Translations under genes and position numbers: made by a program
Origin: Pseudopedobacter saltans DSM 12145
GTDB lineage: Bacteria > Bacteroidota > Bacteroidia > Sphingobacteriales > Sphingobacteriaceae
Length of the DNA stretch: 64,000 nucleotides
Direction: 5' to 3'
NCBI RefSeq assembly: GCF_000190735.1
Contig: NC_015177.1
Span: 2,108,001 to 2,172,000 of the forward strand
In this document: piece by piece, positions 18,045 to 27,307 of the stretch
How the letters are laid out: the number at the start of each line of letters is the position of its first letter
Position numbering within the stretch: position 1 is the first letter of the stretch
Notes under the pieces: generated by a model
Seen by the model: the letters and a program-made list of their open reading frames with translations, nothing else
Told to the model about the DNA's origin: nothing
Database searches by the model: none

Positions 18045-19742
18045 TTAATAGTTTGGATTTTGGCCTAAACTTGTATTGATATCTCTTTCTTTTTGAGGGA
18101 TTGGATAAAGCTCATGTTTGTTATCCGTAAAAAGACCGCCGGCAATATAAGGGAAAGTACTAAAAACGGCCGTTAGCGCTGTCTGTGTATTTCTTATATT
18201 TTGCCCCAATCTGTTCCATCTGATCAAATCAAATTTCCTAAAGCCTTCGAAACAAAGTTCCAATACTCGCTCTTCGACAATTTTTTCAAAGAATTGATTT
18301 TTATTGAGTCCGGTAGCTAAATCTGCCGTGGCTGAAGCTTTAGTTAAATCTACATTATAGCCTCTTCTTCTCACCATGTTCAGATACCAATAAGCATCCC
18401 CTTCCGTATTATTTCCCGGACCATTAATTTCGTTTTCAGCTTCAGCATACATCAAAAGAACATCAGAATATCTTAATAAAACCCAATTAATATCTGTATT
18501 GTTCAAATCTTTAAATCCTGTACCTTGCCAATCTCTTCTCCATTTACCCGGTGTCCATTTTCTAATGTTAGCCAAGGTCTGTCCACTAAAAGGTTTAGTG
18601 GTATTAATTAAAGATACTTTTTGACTGCTTGCATTAATTTCGTAAGTAGCTACTGCAATATCTCTTCTGGTATCTCCATTTCCATAGTTATAATATATCA
18701 TTGGGTTTATTCTATAGAAACCATTTGCCCTACCATATGTTGCTCCCTGTGCTACAATTGGACTGTTCCATGTACCTACGTAACCACTATTTTTATTCTC
18801 GCCAGATGTGTTAAAGAATGCAACTTCAAACATACTTTCCTGCGGTTCTAGTTTCAGCTGAGCGTAGTTCTTAAATACGTCCTCATAACTAGCAGAAAGC
18901 TTATGCTGCTTAGAATCTATAATCTCTTTTGTTAATCTTCTGGCTTCTTTATAGTAATCTAAATAGTTATCAGGCCTTTCCATTTTACCATTTTGCCGTA
19001 AAGAATACCCTCCTCTACCTAAATAGACTCTGGCTAAAATGCCTTTAACAGCTCCCTTACTTACCCGTTCATCCACCTTTTTTTCTGATACTTCAGGGAT
19101 ATCTTCTATGGCTTCGCTCATATCCTTAATAATCTGATCGTAGATGATCTCTTTATCAACTCTCGGAGCTTTCATATCATCATCTGCTTTGGTAAAAGTG
19201 GTTTTAAAAGGCACATCTCCGTATAATCTGATAAGATCAAAATAGTAAAGCCCTCTTAAGAACTTAGCTTCTGCCAAACATCTTTTCAAAGCTGCTTTTT
19301 CACTTTCGGTACCGCTGGTCATTAAAGCCATTTCTGGAATTCTGGCAATAACCATATTGGCTCTGTTAACACCATTATACAATTCTCGCCATGCTTCGGT
19401 TATGTAATTATGGCTTGTAGCAAAGCTGTAATGGGCCAAAGTTCTGTTATCGTTAGAAAAGCCCGTTCCTTCCATATACCCTAAATCAGAATCAATATCA
19501 AATACCATTGACATATAGAAACCATATGTTTTCTGATTTGACATGATTTCGTAAACTCCCAATACGGCTTTTGTAGCGTCATCTACATTTTTATAATAAG
19601 TTTCTGAAGCGTACAATGAATATGGCTTTTCTTCCAGCCATTTTTTACAAGATGTGGTGGAAAAAGATGTTACCGCCAAAGCGCCTAAAATGGCAAACTT
19701 TGTTAATCTTTTTGATATAGTGATTGAATTTTTGATTTTCAT
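18045..19742 (-). CDS. SusD/RagB family glycan-binding lipoprotein
   Basis: A 565-residue outer-membrane lipoprotein. The N-terminal signal ends in a lipobox (TTSC) followed by KKWLEEKPYSLYASETYYKN, typical of SusD/RagB proteins. TPR-like helices (AEAKFLRGLYYFDLIRLYGDVP) and the closing motif FDLIRW...YPIPQKERDINTSLGQNPNY are classic for the family. It forms the lid of the SusC channel and binds the extracellular glycan, here presumably heparin or heparan sulfate oligosaccharides. It starts 18 bases after the susC stop and is the second gene of the leftward operon. Confidence 0.95.
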   Translation of the reverse strand: MKIKNSITISKRLTKFAILGALAVTSFSTTSCKKWLEEKPYSLYASETYYKNVDDATKAVLGVYEIMSNQKTYGFYMSMVFDIDSDLGYMEGTGFSNDNRTLAHYSFATSHNYITEAWRELYNGVNRANMVIARIPEMALMTSGTESEKAALKRCLAEAKFLRGLYYFDLIRLYGDVPFKTTFTKADDDMKAPRVDKEIIYDQIIKDMSEAIEDIPEVSEKKVDERVSKGAVKGILARVYLGRGGYSLRQNGKMERPDNYLDYYKEARRLTKEIIDSKQHKLSASYEDVFKNYAQLKLEPQESMFEVAFFNTSGENKNSGYVGTWNSPIVAQGATYGRANGFYRINPMIYYNYGNGDTRRDIAVATYEINASSQKVSLINTTKPFSGQTLANIRKWTPGKWRRDWQGTGFKDLNNTDINWVLLRYSDVLLMYAEAENEINGPGNNTEGDAYWYLNMVRRRGYNVDLTKASATADLATGLNKNQFFEKIVEERVLELCFEGFRKFDLIRWNRLGQNIRNTQTALTAVFSTFPYIAGGLFTDNKHELYPIPQKERDINTSLGQNPNY

Positions 19743-19760
19743 AATTACTCGTCTTAATGA

Positions 19761-22700
19761 TTAAAGAGAAAGATTTAAACCTGCTACAAATGATCTGCTT
19801 CTAGGATATGCACCAAAGTCAATTCCCGGTGTTAAACCTGTACTGTTTCTGGTACTTACTTCAGGATCATACCCAGAATAACCTGTAATGGTACCTAAGT
19901 TATACGCAGTTGCGTAGATTCTTAATCCGCTAATTTTAAGTTTCGACGTAATGTGTTTAGGTAAAGTATAACCCAGACTAATATTGTTGATTCTTAAAAA
20001 TGAACCGTCTTCTACTACGTAATCATAAAATTTAACTGCGTTATTGCTATTGTAAACCGGAACAACTTTTCCCTGATTCATAGCGGCCAAAGCTATTGGA
20101 TCTTTTTGTCTAACACCGTTGGCGTCTATAGACATCCATCTGTCGGCAAAATATCCTAATGTACTTCTGTAATCTAATTGGGTCTGGCTGCTGTAAAGTT
20201 TATTGGCATTGTACACATTATTACCATATGACCAGTTTAGAAAAACACTTAAATCAACTCCTTTAAAAGAGAATGTATTATTGATACCACCTATATTTTT
20301 TGGTGTGGCATTTCCTACTATTGTACGGTCGTCTACACTAATTTTGCCATCCTTATTATAATCTTCGAATTTTAAATATCCTGGTTGAGGAATATTATTT
20401 GAATCGAAAGGAATGCCCGCTTTTAAGGTATACGTCTGTGTTGTAGCATTGTAATCAAAATCTTCTACCTGATAAAGGCCATTCGTCCTGTAACCGTACA
20501 TTTGACCCAAAGACTCGCCTACCCTGATAACATAATCACTCTCCGTTAAAATTCCCCAGTTAGAGAAAGCATATCTTACATTCTCGCCAGACGTTAATGC
20601 CAATACTTTGTTCTTATTGAAAGCAATATTGAAGTTTGTAGTCCATTTAAAATCTCTTGCATTGATGTTAACTGTATTCAAACTCAATTCAAGTCCTTTA
20701 TTTCTTGTTGAACCGGCATTTATTAGCATATTGGAATAACCGGTAGCCATAGGGACTTCTGCGCTCAACAATAAATCATTGGTGGTATTTCTGTAAACCT
20801 CGGCAGTTACCTGAACCCTGTGATTAAGAAATGCCATATCCAAACCTAAGTTTTCTGAACGTGTGCGCTCCCATTTCAAATTTGGGTTTGGAAGTACATT
20901 AGGGAATACCGTTACATTATTTTGATCTAATAATGGATAATTTCCAGATGTTAAAAGTGCTAAAGAGGCGTAGTTGGCTATCCGATTATTTCCGGAAGTA
21001 CCAATACTAAATCTCAGTTTCAAATCAGAAAACAAATTCTGATTCTTCATAAATTCCTCTTCGATTGGTCTCCAAGCGAAAGAAGCTGCCGGGAAATAAC
21101 CATATTTATTTCCAGCGCCAAACTTTGAGGACCCATCTGCTCTTAAACTAGCCGAAACTAAATATCTACCTTTGTAATTGTAGTTAGCTCTTGTAAAAAG
21201 AGAAAACATCTTTTCATCCTGATTATTTGACTCGGCAGTAAAAGTTGTCGCTTCTCCTAAGTTGTTCAATCCTAAAGTTTCTTTCGGGAAACCGTTAGCA
21301 TTGATTCTATTATATTTAGTTAACAGGTAGTTTTGTTCCTGTCCAAGCATCATGTCAAATTTATGATCCTTCCCAAAAGTATTTGCGTAGGTTAAAGTAT
21401 TGGTGTAGCTCCAACCGCTTTTTGTTTGGTCCGCTAAAGATCCTAAAGGTCCCTGATTACGTTTCGCCGTCATAGATCTTTTGTCATAGAACAGATCCGT
21501 TTTGGCAGATGTGTTTCTATAATTTACTGCACCTTTATAGGTAACATGTTTTGTCAGCTTATAAGTCAGGCCTCCGTTCAAATAAAGGTATTTGGCTAAA
21601 ACATCTTTATTCTGAGATAGTGCATTTATAATTGGATTTTGCTGAACATTGCCAGAATTTGACGCTAATTCCGGATCTTCCTCCAGATCAATTAAATCCG
21701 AATCTTCTCCCGCCAATCCAAAGGTTGGTCTGTAAGTAAGAATATTTTGAAGCTGATTAAACGCTTGATTTCCCTCACCCGTTCCTAATCCGTAAATCTT
21801 TTGCTGCGAGTAATTGGCACTTCCGTTTAAACTTAACTTTTTACTTGCTGTATGGTTTAAGGTAAGTTTTGCTACATTTTTAGTGGCTCCGCTATTGAGC
21901 ATGATACCTTCATCTTCATTAAATGAATAGAACATACTGAATTTAGTTTCTTTATTTCCACCACTAACTCCAATTTTATGATATTGGCTATTGGCGGTTC
22001 TTCCAAAAACTTCGTCCTGCCAGTTTACACCGGCTCTGTTTCCATAATTTGACGCCAGGTTCTCAAACTTTCCGTAAGTTTTTTCAAATGAGGCTAACTT
22101 TGCTGCATCACTCATAGAACGCTCATATTGCAAAAGCGTATATTGATAAGGGTTAAGCGTTGCCAAAGTCTTCATATTCTTCTTCGCACCTACATAAGTA
22201 TCATAGGTAACTATTGTTTTTCCTGCTTTATGTTGTTTGGTAGTCACCAAAATAACACCGTTCGCTCCTCTGGCACCATAAATAGCTGTAGAGGCGGCGT
22301 CCTTTAAAACATCTATACTTTCAATATCTGTAGGATCCAAAAAGTTAAGTCCTTCTGTCTGCGGAACACCGTCTATCACATACAAAGGTTCGTTACTTTG
22401 GGTAATAGAACCGCCGCCTCTAACTTTTATAGAAATATCAGATCCCGGCGCTCCTTCCGATGCAGATACCTGTACACCGGCCAATCTTCCAGCCAATGCG
22501 CTCGCAACATCCTGCACAGGAACCTTACTCAGATCTTCTCCAGTTACGGAAGATACCGATCCGGTTAAGTCTTTCCTTTTCACAGTACCATAACCAATTA
22601 CAACAACCTCATTCATACTTTGCGTCTCTTGATTAAGCTTTACATTGATGGTTGTTTTTCCGCCTACTTTTTGCTCTACTGGCGTAAAGCCCATATATGT

Positions 22701-22910
22701 ATAAACCAAAACAGCATCTTTGCTACTAACAGTCAATTTATACTGTCCATTTACACCTGTAATAGTCCCTTTATTGGTTCCTTTTTCAGCTACGTTAACT
22801 CCGGCCAGAACATCTCCGGCTACATCAGTAACCAATCCACTCACTGTGATATTTTGAGCGTACAAAATATTGCTGTATATCACAGCGAACATTAAGAGTA
22901 TCTTTCTCAT
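19761..22910 (-). CDS. SusC/RagA TonB-dependent outer-membrane transporter
   Basis: A 1049-residue outer-membrane receptor. The signal peptide ends ILYAQ. A carboxypeptidase-regulatory-like domain (residues about 20-105) is followed by a plug beginning at MNEVVVIGYGTVKRKDLTGS, with the usual VRGGGSI and PLYVIDGVP motifs. The long beta-barrel ends in FVAGLNLSL. No STN anti-sigma-interaction domain is present, which agrees with control by the HTCS protein rather than an ECF sigma factor. It is the first gene of the leftward operon and should import oligosaccharides produced at the surface. Confidence 0.95.
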   Translation of the reverse strand: MRKILLMFAVIYSNILYAQNITVSGLVTDVAGDVLAGVNVAEKGTNKGTITGVNGQYKLTVSSKDAVLVYTYMGFTPVEQKVGGKTTINVKLNQETQSMNEVVVIGYGTVKRKDLTGSVSSVTGEDLSKVPVQDVASALAGRLAGVQVSASEGAPGSDISIKVRGGGSITQSNEPLYVIDGVPQTEGLNFLDPTDIESIDVLKDAASTAIYGARGANGVILVTTKQHKAGKTIVTYDTYVGAKKNMKTLATLNPYQYTLLQYERSMSDAAKLASFEKTYGKFENLASNYGNRAGVNWQDEVFGRTANSQYHKIGVSGGNKETKFSMFYSFNEDEGIMLNSGATKNVAKLTLNHTASKKLSLNGSANYSQQKIYGLGTGEGNQAFNQLQNILTYRPTFGLAGEDSDLIDLEEDPELASNSGNVQQNPIINALSQNKDVLAKYLYLNGGLTYKLTKHVTYKGAVNYRNTSAKTDLFYDKRSMTAKRNQGPLGSLADQTKSGWSYTNTLTYANTFGKDHKFDMMLGQEQNYLLTKYNRINANGFPKETLGLNNLGEATTFTAESNNQDEKMFSLFTRANYNYKGRYLVSASLRADGSSKFGAGNKYGYFPAASFAWRPIEEEFMKNQNLFSDLKLRFSIGTSGNNRIANYASLALLTSGNYPLLDQNNVTVFPNVLPNPNLKWERTRSENLGLDMAFLNHRVQVTAEVYRNTTNDLLLSAEVPMATGYSNMLINAGSTRNKGLELSLNTVNINARDFKWTTNFNIAFNKNKVLALTSGENVRYAFSNWGILTESDYVIRVGESLGQMYGYRTNGLYQVEDFDYNATTQTYTLKAGIPFDSNNIPQPGYLKFEDYNKDGKISVDDRTIVGNATPKNIGGINNTFSFKGVDLSVFLNWSYGNNVYNANKLYSSQTQLDYRSTLGYFADRWMSIDANGVRQKDPIALAAMNQGKVVPVYNSNNAVKFYDYVVEDGSFLRINNISLGYTLPKHITSKLKISGLRIYATAYNLGTITGYSGYDPEVSTRNSTGLTPGIDFGAYPRSRSFVAGLNLSL

Positions 22911-23491
22911 ACAATTCTTGATTTAAATTTTTAATTGATTAGAACGAATTTACCAGCACCATTAAAAAGAGGCTTTTAAAATCGTCTAAAAAGCTTTCGG
23001 TTTTGGCTAACAATCGCTATAAGCCCTCTTTATAGCGCTATAAATATCTATTTCACTTAATAAGTATGTTCTTTTTGTTAAATAGTGTGTGTGTATGGAT
23101 CGCCTTAAATATTCCTTAAAGAATACCAGGCATTCCGGTTCCTAAAATAAAGAAAACTTTAAATTCTAAAACTCAAATTGATTCGTCTGATTACTCCTTT
23201 ATTCGCTTGATAAAAGAAGAAGTACCATTATATTATAAATAAGAGGAATCTGTACGATATGATATCGATCAAAATAGTATGAGTAATATATTGTGTAAAT
23301 AATAAGGCGTCACGTCAATAATATGCAGCTAAATAAAATATTATATAAAACACAAAGGGAATTATTTAATCAAACGAAGAATATTGACCCTTTCAATCAT
23401 ATTCATCAAAATCAAAATCAATTTGGATAAAATCGAAATACAAAGCAAATAAGCCTTTCTACTTTCATGGTTGATTAAAAACTGAAATTAT
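22911..23491. promoter_or_regulatory. Divergent control region of the heparan sulfate locus
   Basis: 581 bases without a gene lie between the susC start (leftward) and the GH88 start (rightward). The segment must hold both promoters. The clearest element is the TATAGCG repeat cluster at 23015-23042. The half next to GH88 is extremely AT-rich and contains ATCAAAATCAAAATCAAT-type repeats near 23405-23425. No clear TTTG/TAnnTTTG pair was found for GH88. Confidence 0.6.
23015..23042. promoter_or_regulatory. TATAGCG repeat cluster, candidate HTCS operator
   Basis: CGCTATA at 23015-23021 and TATAGCG at 23031-23037 form an inverted repeat with a 9-base spacer. The right copy is itself half of a perfect 12-base palindrome, TATAGCGCTATA at 23031-23042. 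Thus three copies of a 6-7-base element lie about 105-130 bases upstream of susC, a distance suited to an activator. Assignment to the HTCS AraC domain is inference. Confidence 0.45.
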
Positions 23492-24688
23492 ATGAGAAAA
23501 ATTGCTAGCGTATTGATTTGTTGTATAGCATTAGCTATGTCAGGAAATCAACTTCATGCGCAGGAAGATTTAAGTTGGTTAAAAAACGCAAAGAAAAGTA
23601 TTGTTCATCAATTAAAAAAAGCATCAGAAACCTACAAACCAGGCATGAATCCAAGATCTGTATATCCTAACGGATCTGTAAGACTGGCTCCGCAGGAAGA
23701 TTGGACCACTGGTTTTTTCCCTGGATCGCTTTGGTATGGTTACGAAATTTCTGGAGATAAGCAGTTAGGTGCAAGTGCTAGAAAATTTACTTTAGCTATG
23801 GATTCGCTAAAAAACTTTACGCACACTCACGATCTTGGCTTTATGATATATTGTTCTTTTGGTAACGGATATAGAATTACAAAAGACAAGGCTTATTTAC
23901 CTACATTAGAAAAAGGAGCTGCTAATCTTTATAAAAGATATAATAAAACTGTTGGTGCCATCAGATCTTGGGATTTTGGTCATTGGCAGTTTCCTGTTAT
24001 CATAGATAATTTAATGAATTTAGACTATCTATACTGGGCAGGAAAAAACTTTAAAAAAGCAGAATATGTAGATGCATCTAGCCAGCATGCCTTGACAACA
24101 TTAAAGAATCATTTCAGACCGGATAATAGTTCATACCATGTTATTAGTTACGATACCCTATCTGGCAGAGCGATACAAAAAGAAACGCACCAAGGCTTAA
24201 CTCATGAATCATCTTGGGCAAGAGGCCAGGCTTGGGGGCTTTATGGCTATACTATGGCTTATAAAGAAACTAACAATAAAGTTTTTTTAGACCATGCTAT
24301 CCTTATTGCTAAATATATTATGGAGCATCCCAATGTAGATAAAGACAAAATTCCTTATTGGGACTATAGCATCCATAATGGAGGCGAAAGAGCACCTAGA
24401 GATGCATCTGCCGCAGCTGTTATAGCTTCTGCATTAATAGATTTAAGCAAATACACTAAAAACAATAGCTACTTTACCTATGCAGAAGATATTCTTAAAT
24501 CTTTATCTTCTGATGCTTACCTTGCAAAACAAGACTCAAACGGATTTTTTATATTGAAGCATAGTGTTGGTGCCTTCCTATACAATTCAGAGATAGACAC
24601 TCCATTAAACTATGCCGATTATTATTATTTAGAGGCTTTATTAAGATATGCCGCTTCTAAAAATATAGATTTGAAGAAATTAAACTAA
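23492..24688 (+). CDS. Unsaturated glucuronyl hydrolase (GH88)
   Basis: A 398-residue secreted enzyme (signal peptide ending LHAQ). It hydrolyses the delta-4,5-unsaturated uronic acid left at the non-reducing end by the lyases, giving a free amino sugar. The alpha/alpha-barrel motifs of the family are visible: DWTTGFFPGSLWYG, HTHDLGFM with catalytic Asp about 114, IIDNLMNLDYLYW with Asp about 172, ESSWARGQAWGLYGY, and a C-terminal APRDASAAAV. It opens the rightward arm and is followed after six bases by a heparinase III gene, an arrangement that links cleavage and disaccharide hydrolysis. Confidence 0.93.
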   Translation: MRKIASVLICCIALAMSGNQLHAQEDLSWLKNAKKSIVHQLKKASETYKPGMNPRSVYPNGSVRLAPQEDWTTGFFPGSLWYGYEISGDKQLGASARKFTLAMDSLKNFTHTHDLGFMIYCSFGNGYRITKDKAYLPTLEKGAANLYKRYNKTVGAIRSWDFGHWQFPVIIDNLMNLDYLYWAGKNFKKAEYVDASSQHALTTLKNHFRPDNSSYHVISYDTLSGRAIQKETHQGLTHESSWARGQAWGLYGYTMAYKETNNKVFLDHAILIAKYIMEHPNVDKDKIPYWDYSIHNGGERAPRDASAAAVIASALIDLSKYTKNNSYFTYAEDILKSLSSDAYLAKQDSNGFFILKHSVGAFLYNSEIDTPLNYADYYYLEALLRYAASKNIDLKKLN

Positions 24689-24694
24689 ACATCA

Positions 24695-26662
24695 ATGAAA
24701 ATCAAATCACTCCTCATAATTCTTTTACTCTTTCCTATTCTAAGTATAGGGAAAGGTAAATCGTCCTTATCCGGTGCAGACTTTAACAATCTGAATCTGG
24801 ATTATCCGGGGCTTGAAAAAGTAAAAAGTCTGGTAGCAAACAAAAAATATGATGATGCTGCCAAAACATTGTTAGCTTATTATAAACAAAGAAGCATCAA
24901 ACATCCCGATTATAACATTCAGGATAGAGCCAAATTTTTCGGTAAACCGATATCAAAAGACAATCAGGAAAAAGCTGATAAAGGCTTAGAACATTTATTT
25001 TTTGTACATAAAGGATATGGGTTTATAGATTACGGAAAAGATATAAATTGGCAGCACTGGCCAATTAAAGACAATGAAATTCGCTGGCAATTGCATAGAA
25101 CATACTGGTGGGTTCCTATGGGATTAGCTTACTGGTCTTCTGGCGATGAAAAATATGCCAAAGAATGGACTTTCCAATATCTTGACTGGATTAAAAAGAA
25201 TCCGCTGGGTTTATCTAAAGAGAATGACCGATTCGCTTGGAGAGCCCTTGAAGTGGCTACCCGAGTTCAGGATCAAACAGCTATGTTTAATATGTTCATC
25301 AGCTCTCCTTATTTCACTCCGGAGTTTTTAATGGCCTTTTTGAACAATTATAATAAACACGCAGATTATATCCTTAACAACTATTCGGACAAAGGAAATC
25401 ACTTATTGTTTGAAGCGCAACGAATGATTTATGCAGGTGCGTTCTTTCCCGAGTTTAAAGATGCTCCCGCCTGGAGAAAAAGTGGTATAGAGATACTAAA
25501 TACAGAAATCAAAAAGCAGATTTATGCAGACGGTATGCAATTTGAATTATCTCCAAATTACCACACCGCAGCTATTAATATCTTCCTGAAAGCTTTAAGG
25601 ATGACACAATTGGCAAATTTAGACAATGAATTCCCTCAGTCATTCAAAAACACCATAGAAGAAATGATTATGGCACAGGTAAACTTTTCGTTTCCGGATT
25701 ATACTTATCCCATGTTTAGTGATGCTAAATTGGAAACAAAGGAATCTATGCTAAAAAACTATAAAGATTGGCTTAAAGTTTTCCCAAGCAATAAAGTAAT
25801 ACAATACTACGCTACAGAAGGAAAAAAGGGAGAGACACCAAAATTCCTTTCTCACGCATTAAAAAATGGCGGTTTTTATACCTTCAGAAACAGTTGGAAA
25901 GATACTGCAACAGTAATGGTATTAAAGGCAAGTCCTCCCGCTTTTTGGCATAGCCAGCCAGATAACGGAACATTTGACCTTTGGGTAAAAGGGAGAAACT
26001 TTATGCCAGACGCTGGTGCTTACGTTTATGGCGGCGACGAGGAAATACTCAAACTTAGAAATTGGTATAGACAAACCAGAGTTCATAAAACATTAACTCT
26101 TAATAACGAAAATATTGACACTTGTGATGCTAAACTAGTCAGATGGGAAACATCAGATACTTTAGATTTACTGGTTTACAAAAACCCCAGTTATAAAGGT
26201 TTAGATCACTACAGAACAGTTGTATTTGTTAATAAAAAGTACTTTATCATTTTCGATAGTGCTGTAGGAACAACTACCGGAAACGTAGGTATTCACTTCC
26301 AATTAAAAGAGGATAATGAGCCGCTGTACAATATGAAAGAGAATAGTGTTGCTACAACTTACAAAGATGGTAATAACCTGATCATTAGAAATTTTAATAT
26401 AGGTCAGGCCAAATTTGTCAAAGAAGAAGGTAAAGTATCTTATTCTTACAGACAAGAAGCTGCAAGACCAGCTTTTGCTTTTGAACAGGATAAAAAGGAT
26501 ACAAAAGACATCAACTTTACTACAATTCTATATCCATTTAATGGAAATCAGGCACCAAAGCTTGATTTTAAAGAAGAAATTGGTAATAATCCGCAAGAAG
26601 GTAAAATTAATTTCTCTTTATTCATTGATGGAAAAAAACAGACTATTAAGCATCAGTTTTAA
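24695..26662 (+). CDS. hepC: Heparinase III, heparan-sulfate lyase (PL12)
   Basis: A 655-residue secreted lyase, nearly the length of P. heparinus HepC (659). It shares many segments with it as I remember that protein: the LDYPGLEKV start, YDDAAKTLLAYY, GYGFIDYGKDINWQHWP, GNHLLFEAQRM (catalytic Asn), FELSPNYHTAAI (Tyr), WHSQPDNGTFDLW (His), and RNWYRQTRVHKTLTL. It should cleave low-sulfated heparan sulfate by beta-elimination. It closes the rightward arm and is followed by a strong terminator. It is more HepC-like than the paralog at 16076-18040, so the two copies may differ in sulfation preference. Confidence 0.93.
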   Translation: MKIKSLLIILLLFPILSIGKGKSSLSGADFNNLNLDYPGLEKVKSLVANKKYDDAAKTLLAYYKQRSIKHPDYNIQDRAKFFGKPISKDNQEKADKGLEHLFFVHKGYGFIDYGKDINWQHWPIKDNEIRWQLHRTYWWVPMGLAYWSSGDEKYAKEWTFQYLDWIKKNPLGLSKENDRFAWRALEVATRVQDQTAMFNMFISSPYFTPEFLMAFLNNYNKHADYILNNYSDKGNHLLFEAQRMIYAGAFFPEFKDAPAWRKSGIEILNTEIKKQIYADGMQFELSPNYHTAAINIFLKALRMTQLANLDNEFPQSFKNTIEEMIMAQVNFSFPDYTYPMFSDAKLETKESMLKNYKDWLKVFPSNKVIQYYATEGKKGETPKFLSHALKNGGFYTFRNSWKDTATVMVLKASPPAFWHSQPDNGTFDLWVKGRNFMPDAGAYVYGGDEEILKLRNWYRQTRVHKTLTLNNENIDTCDAKLVRWETSDTLDLLVYKNPSYKGLDHYRTVVFVNKKYFIIFDSAVGTTTGNVGIHFQLKEDNEPLYNMKENSVATTYKDGNNLIIRNFNIGQAKFVKEEGKVSYSYRQEAARPAFAFEQDKKDTKDINFTTILYPFNGNQAPKLDFKEEIGNNPQEGKINFSLFIDGKKQTIKHQF

Positions 26663-26687
26663 TATTTATTTGGTTTAGTTTTGGGAT

Positions 26688-26722
26688 ATCCCTGTCGCTA
26701 TTATCGGTGACAGGGATTTTTT
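26688..26722 (+). terminator. Rho-independent terminator after heparinase III
   Basis: ATCCCTGTC (26688-26696) pairs perfectly with GACAGGGAT (26709-26717), and six T follow to 26722. It lies 26 bases past the stop codon. Confidence 0.85.
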
Positions 26723-26886
26723 ATAATATGATGTCCATCTTAACCGCCGACTATATTATTTAAGCCTCATTAAAGAGAGTGATCCTATAGACCATTAATA
26801 AAAAACAGTTTCCCGATCTCTCTTTTAGACACAATAGCAGGAATTCCAATTTTAAAGTTCATACTTTATTTGTATCTTTATGGGTA

Positions 26887-26922
26887 AGTGTCCGTTCCTA
26901 AATCCACTTTACAAGTTTGGAC
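26887..26922 (+). repeat. IS3 left terminal inverted repeat
   Basis: 36 bases starting AGTGTCC and ending TTTGGAC, matching the right end in 28 of 36 positions after reverse complementing. Confidence 0.85.
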
Positions 26923-26945
26923 AAAATCCTAACTTTAAAAGAACA

Positions 26946-27302
26946 ATGGAAAAACCAAGAAAAGGAAAGAGCAAAGGTCGTACTCCTTTATTCGAAGACA
27001 GTTTTAAAATTGCAGTTGCCCGAGAATATATTTTGGGTGACTATAGCGCCAGTCAGGTTGGCAAGAAATACAATTTAAATTCAGACAATGTATTTTACTT
27101 TGTAAAGTGGTACAATAAGCATCATCCTGACCCAGCCCCAGAGACAAGTTCTCCTGCGGAATTAACGCCCTCAAACACCGCTAAGCTTGAAGAGGAATTA
27201 GCGTTGGCAAAACTTAAGATCACCGCATTAGAAATGCTCATTCGTAATGCCGAACGGGAAATGGGGGTAGATATTGTAAAAAAGCCTGGTACCAAACAGT
27301 AG
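26946..27302 (+). CDS. IS3 transposase OrfA (helix-turn-helix)
   Basis: 118 residues from the ATG at 26946. An upstream in-frame ATG at 26880 lies outside the element and would read through its terminal repeat, so it is rejected. The N-half holds a helix-turn-helix (FKIAVAREYILGDYSASQVGKKYNLN) that binds the IS ends. The C-half is a leucine-rich coiled coil (AKLEEELALAKLKITALEMLI) used for dimerisation. Near the 3' end the heptamer A AAA AAG allows a -1 shift into orfB to make the full transposase. Confidence 0.9.
   Translation: MEKPRKGKSKGRTPLFEDSFKIAVAREYILGDYSASQVGKKYNLNSDNVFYFVKWYNKHHPDPAPETSSPAELTPSNTAKLEEELALAKLKITALEMLIRNAEREMGVDIVKKPGTKQ
27278..27284 (+). other. Programmed -1 frameshift site (A6G)
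   Basis: AAAAAAG lies in the canonical X-XXY-YYZ phase relative to orfA (codons AAA AAG at 27279-27284). After slippage reading continues GCC TGG TAC CAA ACA and enters the orfB ATG at 27308 in frame without a stop. This is the usual IS3 arrangement. Confidence 0.8.
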
Positions 27303-27307
27303 GACAA

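Noticed and set aside
19761-22910. SusC as a partner of an ECF sigma/anti-sigma pair
   Set aside because: The N-terminus has no STN domain and the adjacent regulator is an HTCS protein.
26880-26946. Earlier ATG for the IS3 OrfA at 26880
   Set aside because: It lies outside the element and would read through its terminal repeat; the ATG at 26946 is internal and gives the usual N-terminus.
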